DNA of 64,000 bases. Source: Dechloromonas sp. CZR5. GTDB taxonomy: Bacteria > Pseudomonadota > Gammaproteobacteria > Burkholderiales > Rhodocyclaceae. Of the stretch, positions 19,072-27,494 are shown in pieces (the stretch's first letter is position 1; every line of letters starts with the position of its first letter). Below the pieces are notes generated by a model that saw only the letters and a program-made list of their open reading frames with translations, had not been told where the DNA came from and made no database searches. The position numbers and the translations under genes were made by a program. The stretch is from contig NZ_VUYQ01000001.1 in NCBI RefSeq assembly GCF_008711155.1, forward strand, positions 434,001 to 498,000, in the 5' to 3' direction.

Positions 19072-19668
19072 ATGATGAACCTCTATTCGGGCACCACCTG
19101 CCCCTTCAGCCATCGTTGCCGCATCGTCCTGTTCGAAAAGGGCATGGATTTCCAGGTCATCGATGTCGACATGTTCAACAAGCCGGAAGAAATGGCGGCG
19201 ATCAACCCGCACAACCGCGTGCCGGTTCTCGTCGAGCGCGATCTGGTCCTGTTCGAGCCGAACATCATCAACGAATACATCGACGAGCGTTTCCCGCATC
19301 CGCAGCTGATGCCGGCCGATCCGATCATGCGCGCCCGCGCCCGCCAGTTGCTGGTCGGCATGGAACGCGAGATCTTCTCGTTCATGGAAGTGATCGAAAA
19401 GAACGGCAAGACGGCCGACAAGGCCCGTCAGGAAATCCGTGCCCGCCTGACCGAGATCGTGCCGATCTTCAACAAGCAGAAATTCATGCTGGGTGACGAG
19501 TTCTCCATGCTCGACGTGGCCATCGCTCCGCTGCTGTGGCGCCTCGACCACTACGGCATCGACCTCGGCAAGGCCGCCGCGCCGTTGATGAAGTACGCCG
19601 AGCGCATCTTCAGCCGCCAGGGCTTCATCGACGCGCTGACGCCGTCCGAAAAGGCGATGCGCAAGTAA
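19072..19668 (+). CDS. sspA: Stringent starvation protein A (GST-fold RNA-polymerase-associated protein)
   Basis: A 198-residue glutathione-S-transferase-fold protein that in E. coli binds RNA polymerase and supports acid and stationary-phase survival. The thioredoxin-like N-terminal half has LYSGTTCPFSHRCRIVLFEKGM and NPHNRVPVLVERDLVLFEPNIINEYIDERFPHP, the SspA pattern. A helical C-terminal half follows. Order petABC-sspAB is conserved in betaproteobacteria. The sspB start lies 3 bp after its stop. Confidence 0.95.
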   Translation: MMNLYSGTTCPFSHRCRIVLFEKGMDFQVIDVDMFNKPEEMAAINPHNRVPVLVERDLVLFEPNIINEYIDERFPHPQLMPADPIMRARARQLLVGMEREIFSFMEVIEKNGKTADKARQEIRARLTEIVPIFNKQKFMLGDEFSMLDVAIAPLLWRLDHYGIDLGKAAAPLMKYAERIFSRQGFIDALTPSEKAMRK

Positions 19669-19670
19669 GC

Positions 19671-20105
19671 ATGGAGCTGCCGTCCACCAAACCCTATTTG
19701 CTGCGCGCCATCTGGGAGTGGTGTTGCGACAACGGCTTCACGCCGCATATAGCCGTCGAAGTCGATGGTCGGACCCGTGTTCCGCGCGAGTTCGTGCGCG
19801 ATGGCCAGATTGTTCTCAATCTCGGCCCGACGGCGACCAACAAATTGCAGATCGGGAACGAGTTCATCGAGTTCCAGGCACGGTTTGGCGGTGTTGCACG
19901 AGAGTTGTCCATTCCGGTCGATCGCGTTTCGGCCGTCTATGCACGGGAAAACGGCGCGGGAATGGCGTTCGAGGTGGATGGCGACAGCGAGATGGCGGAT
20001 GAGGCGCCGGCTGCTGTCACCGTTGCCGAGGCACCGACCGACGAACCGCCACCGGAGCCGACGCGCCCCGATGAAGGGCGTCCCCGGTTGCAACGCATCA
20101 AATAG
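19671..20105 (+). CDS. sspB: ClpXP protease specificity-enhancing factor SspB
   Basis: Adaptor of 144 residues that brings ssrA-tagged proteins to ClpXP. The N-terminal fold PSTKPYLLRAIWEWCCDNGFTPHI and VNLGPTATNKLQIGN-type segments are typical. A disordered acidic, Pro/Ala-rich linker follows and the chain ends in the short ClpX-binding tail RPRLQRIK. It is transcribed with sspA and followed by a strong terminator. Confidence 0.95.
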   Translation: MELPSTKPYLLRAIWEWCCDNGFTPHIAVEVDGRTRVPREFVRDGQIVLNLGPTATNKLQIGNEFIEFQARFGGVARELSIPVDRVSAVYARENGAGMAFEVDGDSEMADEAPAAVTVAEAPTDEPPPEPTRPDEGRPRLQRIK

Positions 20106-20130
20106 GGACAGGCGCAGTACCGGATGCACC

Positions 20131-20166
20131 AAAAAAGGGAGATTTCCGAAAGGAATCTCCCTTTTT
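20131..20166 (+). terminator. Intrinsic terminator after sspB
   Basis: The stem GGGAGAT(T)TCC / GGAATCTCCC, with a GAAA loop and one bulged T, is preceded by A6 and followed by T5. It isolates the sigma-54-driven nasA promoter from sspAB. Confidence 0.9.
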
Positions 20167-20193
20167 CTATCCCAAGTCCATGATTTTTATAGG

Positions 20194-20209
20194 TGGCATG
20201 CCTGTTGCT
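20194..20209 (+). promoter_or_regulatory. Sigma-54 promoter of nasA
   Basis: TGGCAT-GCCTG-TTGCT matches the -24/-12 consensus TGGCAY-N5-TTGCW completely. The predicted start of transcription is about 12 nt before the nasA ATG, so there is no room for a leader RNA here, unlike at nirB, the narK-type gene and nrtA. A half NtrC-like site (TGCACC, 20125-20130) lies upstream. Confidence 0.88.
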
Positions 20210-20232
20210 GAAAGCATGCCGGAAGGAAAATC

Positions 20233-22953
20233 ATGAAAACCGAAGTCAAATCCACCTGTTGTTACTGCGGCGTCGGCTGCGGGGTCCTGATCGAAACAGA
20301 AGCCGGCAAGATCACCGGTGTCCGGGGCGATCCGGCGCATCCCGCGAACCGCGGCCGTTTATGCACCAAGGGTGCAACCTTGGCGCTGACCGCCGATTCC
20401 GGCTACCGTCTGCTGTATCCGGAATGCCGCAAGGCGCGCGGTCAGCCGGGTGAACGTGTCGCCTGGGATCGGGCGCTCGATGATGCTGCCGAGCGCTTTG
20501 CCGCGACGATCCGCGAATACGGCCCGGATTCGGTGGCCTTCTATATCTCAGGCCAGTTGATGACGGAGGACTACTACGTCTTCAACAAGCTGGCCAAGGG
20601 CCTGATCGGCACCAACAACGTCGATACCAACTCGCGCCTTTGCATGTCGTCGGCGGTCGCCGGTTACAAGCAGACGCTGGGGGTCGATGCGCCGCCCTGC
20701 AGTTACGAGGATATTCTCGCGGCGAATGTGATATTCGTCGCCGGCGCGAATCCGGCCGTTGCCCATCCGATCGTGTTCCGCAGCATCGAAGACGCGAAGG
20801 CCGCCAATCCCGACCTGAAAATCATCGTTGCCGATCCGCGTCGTTCCGAAACCGCCGAGATCGCCGACTTGCATCTGGGGATCAAGCCAGGTACCGACAT
20901 CGCGCTGTTCAACGGCATGCTGCACGTGCTGATCGCCGAGAATCTGCTCGATACCGAATTCATTGCCGGGCATACCCGTGGGTTTGATGAGCTGAAGGAT
21001 ATTGTCCGCGCCTACACGCCGCAGGCCGTCGCCGACGTGTGCGGCGTGCCGGCGCAGGATATCGTGCAGGCCGCCCGCTGGTTCGGGCAAAGCGGCGCCT
21101 CGCTGTCGCTCTACTGCCAGGGCCTGAACCAGTCGGCGCATGGGACGCACAACAATGCAGGCATCATCCATCTGCATCTGGCAACCGGCCTGATCGGGAA
21201 ACCGGGCGCCGGCCCCTTTTCCCTGACGGGGCAGCCGAATGCGATGGGTGGACGCGAGGTCGGCGGTTTGTCGAACCTGCTGTCGGCGCACCGCGATCTG
21301 GCCAATCCGCAACACCGTGCCGAGGTCGCCGCCTTGTGGGGGGTGGTGGACGTGCCGGAGAAGCCGGGCAAATCTGCCGTCGATCTGTTTGCGGCGCTGA
21401 AAACCGGGGAAATCAAGGCCGTATGGATTGCGTGCACCAACCCCGCGCAGTCGCTGCCCAATCAGGCTGCCGTCCGCGAGGCGCTGCTGGCGGCCGACTA
21501 CGTGGTTCTGCAGGAAGCCTATGGCAATACCGATACCGCGGCCTATGCCGACCTGCTGCTGCCGGCCAGCGGCTGGGGTGAGAAGCACGGTACGGTGACC
21601 AATTCCGAGCGCCGCATCACCCATGTGAATTCCGCCGTGCCGCCGCCCGGCGAGGCTCGCCACGACTGGGAGATCGTCGTCGATTTTGCGCGCCGCCTGG
21701 GTCAGAAGCTGGGAATCGACGGCGAACGCCTCTTTCCCTATGCCGATGCCGAGTCGATATTCGCCGAGCACCGCGAAAGCACGCGCGGGCGTGATCTGGA
21801 CATCACCGGGCTGGACTATGCCCTGCTCGATGCGGCGGGGCCGCAGCAGTGGCCGTATCCGGCGGGGGCGAGCGGCGGCAAGGTTCGCCTCTATGCAGAC
21901 GGTGTTTTCCCGACGCAAGACGGCAAGGCGCGATTCGTAGCGGTCAGGCATCTGGCGACGGCCGACACGCCGGATGCCGACTACCCGATCAGCCTGCTGT
22001 CGGGGCGCATGCGCGACCACTGGCACGGCATGAGCCGCACCGGCACCGTGCCGCGCCTGTTCAATCTCGAGGACGAGCCCCTGCTCGCCATGCACCCCTG
22101 CGACATGCGCCACTGCGGCCTGGAGAGCGGGAGTCTCGTGCGGATATCGAACCCGCGCGGCGAAGCCATCGTCAGGGTGGAGGAGCGGCCGGGGCTGAAG
22201 AAGGGGCGGGCGTGGATGCCGATGCACTGGGGCAGCCAGTTCATGAATTCCCCGGGCGTGAATGCGGTGGCCTGCGATGTCACCGATCCCTATTCCCGGC
22301 AACCCGAATTGAAGCATGCCGCAGTCCGGATCGAGAAAGTCGACCTGCCCTATCCGCTGGCCATCGTGCGCCGCTGCGCCAGCCAGCCGGAAGCGCTGGC
22401 GCTGTTGCAGGCGGTGCGGCCGGTGTTGCAACGCTATCCGTATGCCACCCTCGGCCTCTACGGCGGCACGGCGCCGCTCGTCGTGCTGCGTGCCGCCCTG
22501 GCCGAAGCGCCCGACGATGCGGAGATCGATGCGCTGGATGGCTTGTTCGGGATCGCCGGCAGCGCAGGCGCCATCGTTTACGCGGATGCCATGAAACGAG
22601 TGGCCAAGAAGGCCATCGCGACCGACGGGCGTTTGCAGGCTGTGCGTCTCTGCGGCGAAACGCAGGCGGTGGCCTGGTTGAAGCAGGCCATGGCCGAGGA
22701 CGAACTGGATGCCGGCCTGATTCGCTTTGCCCTGGCGCCGCTTGGCAAACCGCCGGTCAACGTGGCGCCGCGCCATATCGTCTGCAAGTGCGCCGATGTC
22801 ACGGATGGGCAGATACGCCAGGCGCTGGCGGCCGGCGCCGACCTGCCGCAACTGCAGGAGAAGCTGCACTGCGGCACGTTCTGTGGTTCCTGCGTACCGG
22901 AGATTCGGCGCATGGCGGCGGAATTCGCGCCCTCGGAAACGGCGGCTGCCTGA
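20233..22953 (+). CDS. nasA: Assimilatory nitrate reductase, catalytic subunit
   Basis: Cytoplasmic molybdoenzyme that reduces nitrate to nitrite for nitrogen assimilation. The 906-residue protein has an N-terminal [4Fe-4S] motif (C9, C12, C16, C44) and bis-MGD domains with the likely molybdenum ligand C137 in SRLCMSSAVAGY. The tail is a BFD-like [2Fe-2S] domain with C851, C853, C884 and C887 (plus C880), as in Klebsiella NasA. No signal peptide is present. GGAAGGA precedes the ATG. It is followed 19 bp later by ybiB. Confidence 0.96.
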   Translation: MKTEVKSTCCYCGVGCGVLIETEAGKITGVRGDPAHPANRGRLCTKGATLALTADSGYRLLYPECRKARGQPGERVAWDRALDDAAERFAATIREYGPDSVAFYISGQLMTEDYYVFNKLAKGLIGTNNVDTNSRLCMSSAVAGYKQTLGVDAPPCSYEDILAANVIFVAGANPAVAHPIVFRSIEDAKAANPDLKIIVADPRRSETAEIADLHLGIKPGTDIALFNGMLHVLIAENLLDTEFIAGHTRGFDELKDIVRAYTPQAVADVCGVPAQDIVQAARWFGQSGASLSLYCQGLNQSAHGTHNNAGIIHLHLATGLIGKPGAGPFSLTGQPNAMGGREVGGLSNLLSAHRDLANPQHRAEVAALWGVVDVPEKPGKSAVDLFAALKTGEIKAVWIACTNPAQSLPNQAAVREALLAADYVVLQEAYGNTDTAAYADLLLPASGWGEKHGTVTNSERRITHVNSAVPPPGEARHDWEIVVDFARRLGQKLGIDGERLFPYADAESIFAEHRESTRGRDLDITGLDYALLDAAGPQQWPYPAGASGGKVRLYADGVFPTQDGKARFVAVRHLATADTPDADYPISLLSGRMRDHWHGMSRTGTVPRLFNLEDEPLLAMHPCDMRHCGLESGSLVRISNPRGEAIVRVEERPGLKKGRAWMPMHWGSQFMNSPGVNAVACDVTDPYSRQPELKHAAVRIEKVDLPYPLAIVRRCASQPEALALLQAVRPVLQRYPYATLGLYGGTAPLVVLRAALAEAPDDAEIDALDGLFGIAGSAGAIVYADAMKRVAKKAIATDGRLQAVRLCGETQAVAWLKQAMAEDELDAGLIRFALAPLGKPPVNVAPRHIVCKCADVTDGQIRQALAAGADLPQLQEKLHCGTFCGSCVPEIRRMAAEFAPSETAAA

Positions 22954-22972
22954 GATGGCCGGGGAGAACACG

Positions 22973-23962
22973 GTGAGCTACGGACAATACATCAAGGAGA
23001 TCGGGCGTGGCGCAGAGGGCGCCCGTGATCTGTCGCATGACGATGCCCGGCAGCTCTATGCGGCGATGCTCGACGGGGGCGTCCCCGATCTCGAGCTGGG
23101 CGCGATCATTGTCGGGTTGCGTGTCAAGGGCGAATCGCTCGACGAGATGCTCGGCTTCATGGCGGCAACCGACGAGCGGACCCACCCGCTGGCCTTGCCG
23201 CATGGCCGCGGCCGCCCCGTCGTCCTGCCGACCTACAACGGGGCGCGCAAAGAGGCCAACCTGACGCCGCTGCTGGCCCTGCTGCTGCAGCGCTTCGGCG
23301 TGCCGGTCCTGATGCACGGACTGATCGAAGGCAATGGGCGGGTGAGCAGCGCGCATGTCCTGCGTGAGCTTGGCATCCTGCCGGTGTCATCCACCCACCA
23401 GGCGCAGAAGGCGCTTGACGAAAACGGGCTGGCCTTCGTCCCGCTCAGCGCGCTCTGTCCCGGTATCCACAACCTGCTGTCGCTGCGTGCCCGCATGGGC
23501 GTGCGCAGCAGCGCCCACAGCCTGGTCAAGCTGATCGACCCGTTTCACGGGGAGGCGGTGCTGGTCGCCGCCGCGACCCACCCGGATTTCATCGGCCTGA
23601 TGCGCGACATCATGATGGCGCGCGGCCAGCGCGGTCTGCTGCTGCGCGGCACCGAAGGGGAGCCCTATGCCAATGCCAAGCGCCGGCCGCGTCTGGAGTA
23701 TGTGCACGACGGGGTGGCCAACCTCCTGTTCGAAGCCGAGCACGAAAGCCTGCGCACCCTCCCCAATCTGCCGGAATCGGCCGATGCCGTCACGACCGCA
23801 CGCTGGATTCGCCGCGTGCTCGACAAACAGGTTCCGCTGCCCAAGCCCATCGCCAACCAGCTGGCCTGCCTGCTCTATGCCAGCGGCTATGCCGACGACC
23901 TCAACCAGGCCAAGGCGATCGTCGCCGTCGAGGCGACGGGACTGCTGGTCGGCGGAAACTGA
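22973..23962 (+). CDS. ybiB: YbiB/TrpD2-type glycosyltransferase-fold DNA-binding protein
   Basis: A 329-residue homologue of anthranilate phosphoribosyltransferase (TrpD) that probably lacks that activity. The E. coli protein YbiB binds nucleic acids and is SOS-controlled. The start VSYGQYIKEIGRG aligns with the E. coli N-terminus and follows GGGGA, which favours the GTG at 22973 over an ATG at 22955. The TrpD fold is seen in DLELGAIIVGLRVKGES, VLPTYNGARKEANLTPLLALLL and RSSAHSLVKLIDPF. It is probably co-transcribed with nasA. What it does in nitrate assimilation is unknown. Confidence 0.88.
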   Translation: MSYGQYIKEIGRGAEGARDLSHDDARQLYAAMLDGGVPDLELGAIIVGLRVKGESLDEMLGFMAATDERTHPLALPHGRGRPVVLPTYNGARKEANLTPLLALLLQRFGVPVLMHGLIEGNGRVSSAHVLRELGILPVSSTHQAQKALDENGLAFVPLSALCPGIHNLLSLRARMGVRSSAHSLVKLIDPFHGEAVLVAAATHPDFIGLMRDIMMARGQRGLLLRGTEGEPYANAKRRPRLEYVHDGVANLLFEAEHESLRTLPNLPESADAVTTARWIRRVLDKQVPLPKPIANQLACLLYASGYADDLNQAKAIVAVEATGLLVGGN

Positions 23963-23973
23963 AGCGAATGCCC

Positions 23974-24010
23974 CGCACCGAGGTGGCATGGAATGCACCG
24001 AAGTGGTGCG
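23974..24010 (+). promoter_or_regulatory. NtrC-like activator sites upstream of nirB
   Basis: TGCACC-GAAGT-GGTGCG at 23994-24010 matches the NtrC palindrome TGCACC-N5-GGTGCA at 11 of 12 positions. A weaker relative with only CGCACC and GG conserved begins exactly 20 bp (two helical turns) upstream at 23974. They lie about 80-115 bp before the predicted start of nirB, a normal enhancer distance for sigma-54. Confidence 0.7.
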
Positions 24011-24063
24011 GTCGTTTGAGATTGTTTTCTATATATTTCAATTAAATCAGTCGCTTGTTGTGT

Positions 24064-24079
24064 TGGCATGCTGATTGCA
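24064..24079 (+). promoter_or_regulatory. Sigma-54 promoter of nirB
   Basis: TGGCAT-GCTGA-TTGCA is a full match to the -24/-12 consensus. Transcription should begin near 24090, giving a leader of about 100 nt that carries the ANTAR-type hairpins. Confidence 0.9.
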
Positions 24080-24104
24080 AAGAACTGTACAAAGCAGCGA
24101 ATCA

Positions 24105-24141
24105 ACCGCCAACGGGGGCGGTCCGATGGCAACGACGTCAT
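24105..24141 (+). promoter_or_regulatory. ANTAR (NasT)-target two-hairpin element in the nirB leader
   Basis: Hairpin 1 (24105-24122) is ACCGCC/GGCGGT around loop AACGGG. Hairpin 2 (24126-24141) is ATGGC/GTCAT around loop AACGAC. Both hexaloops have A at position 1 and G at position 4, the rule for ANTAR-protein targets, with a 3-nt linker. The element recurs nearly unchanged in the narK leader. No classical terminator with a U-tract follows before the ATG, so how it acts here is unclear. Confidence 0.8.
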
Positions 24142-24192
24142 GCGCTGAAAGCTATTTGCACCGCCTGGTGCGCGCAACGTTGGAGCCCAAAC

Positions 24193-26637
24193 ATGAGCAA
24201 ACCCCGTCTTGTCCTGATCGGTAACGGCATGGCCGGTGTCCGCACCGTCGAAGAGCTGCTGAAGATCAAGCCCGATCACTACGACATCACCATTTTCGGT
24301 GCCGAGCCGCATCCGAACTACAACCGTATTCTCCTTTCCCCGGTCCTGGCCGGCGAAATGGGCGTCAAGGACATCATCCTCAACGAACTCGACTGGTACG
24401 CAGAAAACAAGATCACCCTGCATACCGGCAAGCAGATCAAGACCATCGACCGCGTCAATCGCAAGGTCGTCGCCGAAGACGGCACCGAGGAATACTACGA
24501 CCGCCTGCTGATCGCCACCGGCTCGACCCCGTTCATGCTGCCGATCCCCGGCAACGATCTGCCCGGCGTCATCGGCTACCGCGACATCAAGGATACCGAC
24601 GAGATGATCGATGCCGCAGCACGTCACAAGCACGCGGTCGTCATCGGTGGCGGCCTGCTCGGGCTGGAAGCCGCCAACGGCTTGAAGCTGCGCGGCATGG
24701 ATGTCACCGTGGTGCATATCGGCCCGTGGTTGCTCGAGCGCCAGCTCGACGAAGTCGCCGGCAAGATGCTGCAGAAGTCGCTGGAAGACAAGGGGCTCAA
24801 GTTCCTGCTTGAAACGCAGACCGAAGCGCTGATCCAGGGCGAATCCGGCCGCGTCGCGGCGATCCGCTTCAAGGGCGGCATGCAGATTCCGGCCGACCTC
24901 GTCGTCATGGCCGCCGGTATCCGCCCGAACTACACGCTGGCCGAGAAGTCCGGTATCTACTGCAACCGCGGCATCGTGGTGAACGACACCATGCAGACCT
25001 ACGACCCGAAGGTGTACGCCGTCGGCGAGTGCGTCAGCCATCGCGGCATCGCCTACGGCCTGGTCGCCCCGCTGTTCGAGCAGGCCAAGGTGGCGGCCAA
25101 CCACCTGGCCGGCTACGGCATCGGCCGCTACACCGGCTCGGTGACATCGACCAAGCTCAAGGTCACTGGCATCGACCTGTTCTCGGCTGGCGACTACATG
25201 GGCGGCAAGGACACCGAGGAAATCGTCCTCAACGACCCGCACGGCGGCGTGTACAAGAAGCTGGTCATCAAGGACAACAAGCTGGTCGGCGGCGTCATGT
25301 ACGGCGATACGGCCGACGGCCCGTGGTACTTCCAGCTGCTCAAGGATCAGCGCGACATCCACGACATCCGCGACTCGCTGATCTTTGGCCAGAACCTGGT
25401 CGGCGACGTCGGCCATGCCGGTAACAGCAAGGCGGCCGAAATGGCTGACAGCGCCGAGGTCTGCGGCTGTAACGGCGTGACCAAGGGCACCATCGTCCAG
25501 GCGATCAAGGCCAAGGGATTATTCACGCTGGACGAGGTCAAGAAGCACACCAAGGCGGCTTCCTCCTGCGGTTCCTGCGCCGGCCTGGTCGAGCAGATCC
25601 TCGCATCGACCATCGGCGGCGCCTATACCCCGGCGGCAGTCGATAGCAAGCCGGTCTGCGGCTGTACCGACCATTCGCACAAGAAAGTGCGCGAAGCCAT
25701 CTTCGGCCAGCACCTGACCAGCAAGGAAGCAGTCTTCAAGGCGCTGGAGTGGAAGACGCCGAACGGTTGCGACAAGTGCCGTCCGGCGGTGAACTACTAC
25801 CTGATCTCGAGCTGGCCGCATGAGGCCAAGGACGATCCGCAATCGCGCTTCATCAACGAGCGCGCCCACGCCAACATCCAGAAGGACGGCACCTACTCGG
25901 TCGTGCCGCGCATGTGGGGCGGCCTGACGACGCCGGCCGAACTGCGTGCCATCGCCGATGCGGCCGAGAAATACAAGGTGCCGACGGTCAAGGTCACCGG
26001 CGGTCAGCGTATCGACCTGCTCGGCGTCAAGAAAGAAGACCTGCCGGCGATGTGGGCCGACCTCAACGCTGCCGGCATGGTTTCCGGCCACGCCTACGGC
26101 AAGTCGATCCGTACCGTGAAGACCTGCGTCGGCGCCGAGCATTGCCGCTTCGGCACGCAATTGGCGATGTCGATGGGCGTCAAGCTGGAGAAGATGCTGT
26201 TCGACATGTACGCCCCGCACAAGGTCAAGCTGGCCGTCTCCGGCTGCCCGCGCAACTGTGCCGAGGCCGGCATCAAGGACGTCGGCGTGATCGGCGTCGA
26301 TTCCGGCTACGAGCTGTACATCGGTGGCAACGGCGGCATCAAGACCGAAGTCGCCCAGTTCTTGTGCAAGGTGAAGAGCGACGAGGAGGTCATGGAGTAT
26401 TCCGGTGCCTTCCTGCAGCTCTACCGCGAGGAGGGCTGGTACCTGGAGCGCACCTGCCACTACATGGATCGCGTTGGCCTCGACACCATCAAGAGCAAGA
26501 TTCTCGAAGACGAGGAAGGGCGCAAGGCCTACTACGCCCGTCTGCTCGACTCCCTGAAGGACGCCAAGGATCCGTGGGCAACCAGCCGCGAGGAACAGCC
26601 GATCAAGCAATTCATCCCGATCAAGCTCGAAGCCTGA
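24193..26637 (+). CDS. nirB: NAD(P)H-dependent nitrite reductase, large subunit
   Basis: Cytoplasmic sirohaem enzyme that reduces nitrite to ammonium. The 814-residue product has an N-terminal FAD/NAD(P)H oxidoreductase part (LVLIGNGMAGVRTVEE; AVVIGGGLLGLEAANGL). A BFD-type [2Fe-2S] domain (VCGCNGVTKG...CGSCAGLV) and a second Cys pair follow. The C-terminal sulfite/nitrite reductase domains carry the sirohaem/[4Fe-4S] cysteines C645, C651, C685 and C689 (CVGAEHC and SGCPRNC). The ATG at 24193 follows TTGGAG. It forms an operon with nirD, 22 bp downstream. Confidence 0.97.
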   Translation: MSKPRLVLIGNGMAGVRTVEELLKIKPDHYDITIFGAEPHPNYNRILLSPVLAGEMGVKDIILNELDWYAENKITLHTGKQIKTIDRVNRKVVAEDGTEEYYDRLLIATGSTPFMLPIPGNDLPGVIGYRDIKDTDEMIDAAARHKHAVVIGGGLLGLEAANGLKLRGMDVTVVHIGPWLLERQLDEVAGKMLQKSLEDKGLKFLLETQTEALIQGESGRVAAIRFKGGMQIPADLVVMAAGIRPNYTLAEKSGIYCNRGIVVNDTMQTYDPKVYAVGECVSHRGIAYGLVAPLFEQAKVAANHLAGYGIGRYTGSVTSTKLKVTGIDLFSAGDYMGGKDTEEIVLNDPHGGVYKKLVIKDNKLVGGVMYGDTADGPWYFQLLKDQRDIHDIRDSLIFGQNLVGDVGHAGNSKAAEMADSAEVCGCNGVTKGTIVQAIKAKGLFTLDEVKKHTKAASSCGSCAGLVEQILASTIGGAYTPAAVDSKPVCGCTDHSHKKVREAIFGQHLTSKEAVFKALEWKTPNGCDKCRPAVNYYLISSWPHEAKDDPQSRFINERAHANIQKDGTYSVVPRMWGGLTTPAELRAIADAAEKYKVPTVKVTGGQRIDLLGVKKEDLPAMWADLNAAGMVSGHAYGKSIRTVKTCVGAEHCRFGTQLAMSMGVKLEKMLFDMYAPHKVKLAVSGCPRNCAEAGIKDVGVIGVDSGYELYIGGNGGIKTEVAQFLCKVKSDEEVMEYSGAFLQLYREEGWYLERTCHYMDRVGLDTIKSKILEDEEGRKAYYARLLDSLKDAKDPWATSREEQPIKQFIPIKLEA

Positions 26638-26659
26638 TCAAGACAAGAGGAACAAGAAC

Positions 26660-26971
26660 ATGAGCAACTGGAAACTGATCTGCAAGCTGGACGACATCCC
26701 GCAACTGGGCTCGCGCGTCGTTCAGCGCCAAAGCGGCGGCGATATCGCCATCTTCCGCAACGCCGAAGACGAGGTCTTTGCGCTGCACGACAAGTGCCCG
26801 CACAAGGCCGGCCCGCTGTCGCAGGGCATCGTCCATGGCCGCAAGGTGACCTGTCCGCTGCACGGCTGGAACATCGGCCTGGAAGACGGGCATGCGGTGG
26901 CGCCGGATGTCGGCAGTTGCGGCAAATTCGAGGTCAAGGTCGAGGCCGGCGACGTCTATCTGCTGGCCTGA
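26660..26971 (+). CDS. nirD: Nitrite reductase small subunit, Rieske [2Fe-2S] type
   Basis: A 103-residue Rieske-fold partner of NirB. All four Rieske ligands are present: C46-x-H48 and C65-x-x-H68 (KCPHKAGPLSQG, CPLHGWNIG). Enteric NirD is known to keep the fold but lose the cluster ligands, so this version probably does carry a cluster. AAGAGGAAC sits upstream of the ATG. A small hairpin at 26985-27003 follows but lacks a T-run. Confidence 0.95.
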   Translation: MSNWKLICKLDDIPQLGSRVVQRQSGGDIAIFRNAEDEVFALHDKCPHKAGPLSQGIVHGRKVTCPLHGWNIGLEDGHAVAPDVGSCGKFEVKVEAGDVYLLA

Positions 26972-27056
26972 AGCCATCTTTTTTCGGCGGCTGAAATCCG
27001 CCGTGTTCACCTTGCGGGGCGGGCTGCCGAGCCAATCCGCCCCGGGTTTTTCCGAT

Positions 27057-27482
27057 ATGCGAAAACAAGCTGCCGGCGCCCAGCGCCATTTTCCCAAGCT
27101 GTGGGCCAAGCGACTGAGCGAAGCCGAGTACGTCGAGATGCTGCTGTCGCCACGCCTGCATCTCGATTACCTGTTGTCGGGTCAGAGCGAAGACATGTAC
27201 CACCTGACCTCGATTGCCGGGGTATTCAATGTGGCGACAGCGCTGGCGCACATGCGCCGCGATCTGCGCAGCATCCCGTACTACGAGGCGTCTCTCGCGC
27301 TATTGCTCGACATAGCCCGAAGCGGTCTGCACGAGCAGGCGAGCGCGCATCGATTGCGCCGCTACTTCAACAGCGCCGACGACTACCTGCTGTGCCACAG
27401 CCGCCAGGAACTCGAGCATGCCGTGCATCTGGTCCGCCAGCAGATACTGAGCGGGCAGGCGACTCCCCTACTTGCGGCCTGA
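27057..27482 (+). CDS. Uncharacterised 141-residue protein at the end of the nirBD operon
   Basis: I do not recognise this family. The sequence is predicted mostly helical, basic at the start (RKQAAGAQRHFPKLWAKRL), with no signal peptide, membrane segment or metal motif. Segments such as AEYVEMLLSPRLHLDYLLSG and YYEASLALLLDIARSGL suggest a small soluble helical bundle. It starts 85 bp after nirD in the same direction with no terminator between, so it is probably co-transcribed with nirBD. Codon use resembles the neighbours, and the frame is free of stops for its whole length. The ATG has a poor ribosome site, so a start further upstream is possible. Confidence 0.65.
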   Translation: MRKQAAGAQRHFPKLWAKRLSEAEYVEMLLSPRLHLDYLLSGQSEDMYHLTSIAGVFNVATALAHMRRDLRSIPYYEASLALLLDIARSGLHEQASAHRLRRYFNSADDYLLCHSRQELEHAVHLVRQQILSGQATPLLAA

Positions 27483-27494
27483 GGGCGTGGGCGA

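Noticed and set aside
24158..24171. GCACC/GGTGC hairpin in the nirB leader as an attenuator
   Set aside because: The stem is only 5 bp and no U-tract follows. I keep it only as a possible structural element.
26985..27003. CGGCGG/CCGCCG hairpin after nirD as a terminator
   Set aside because: The T-run precedes rather than follows the stem on the plus strand, so it does not fit an intrinsic terminator for nirBD.
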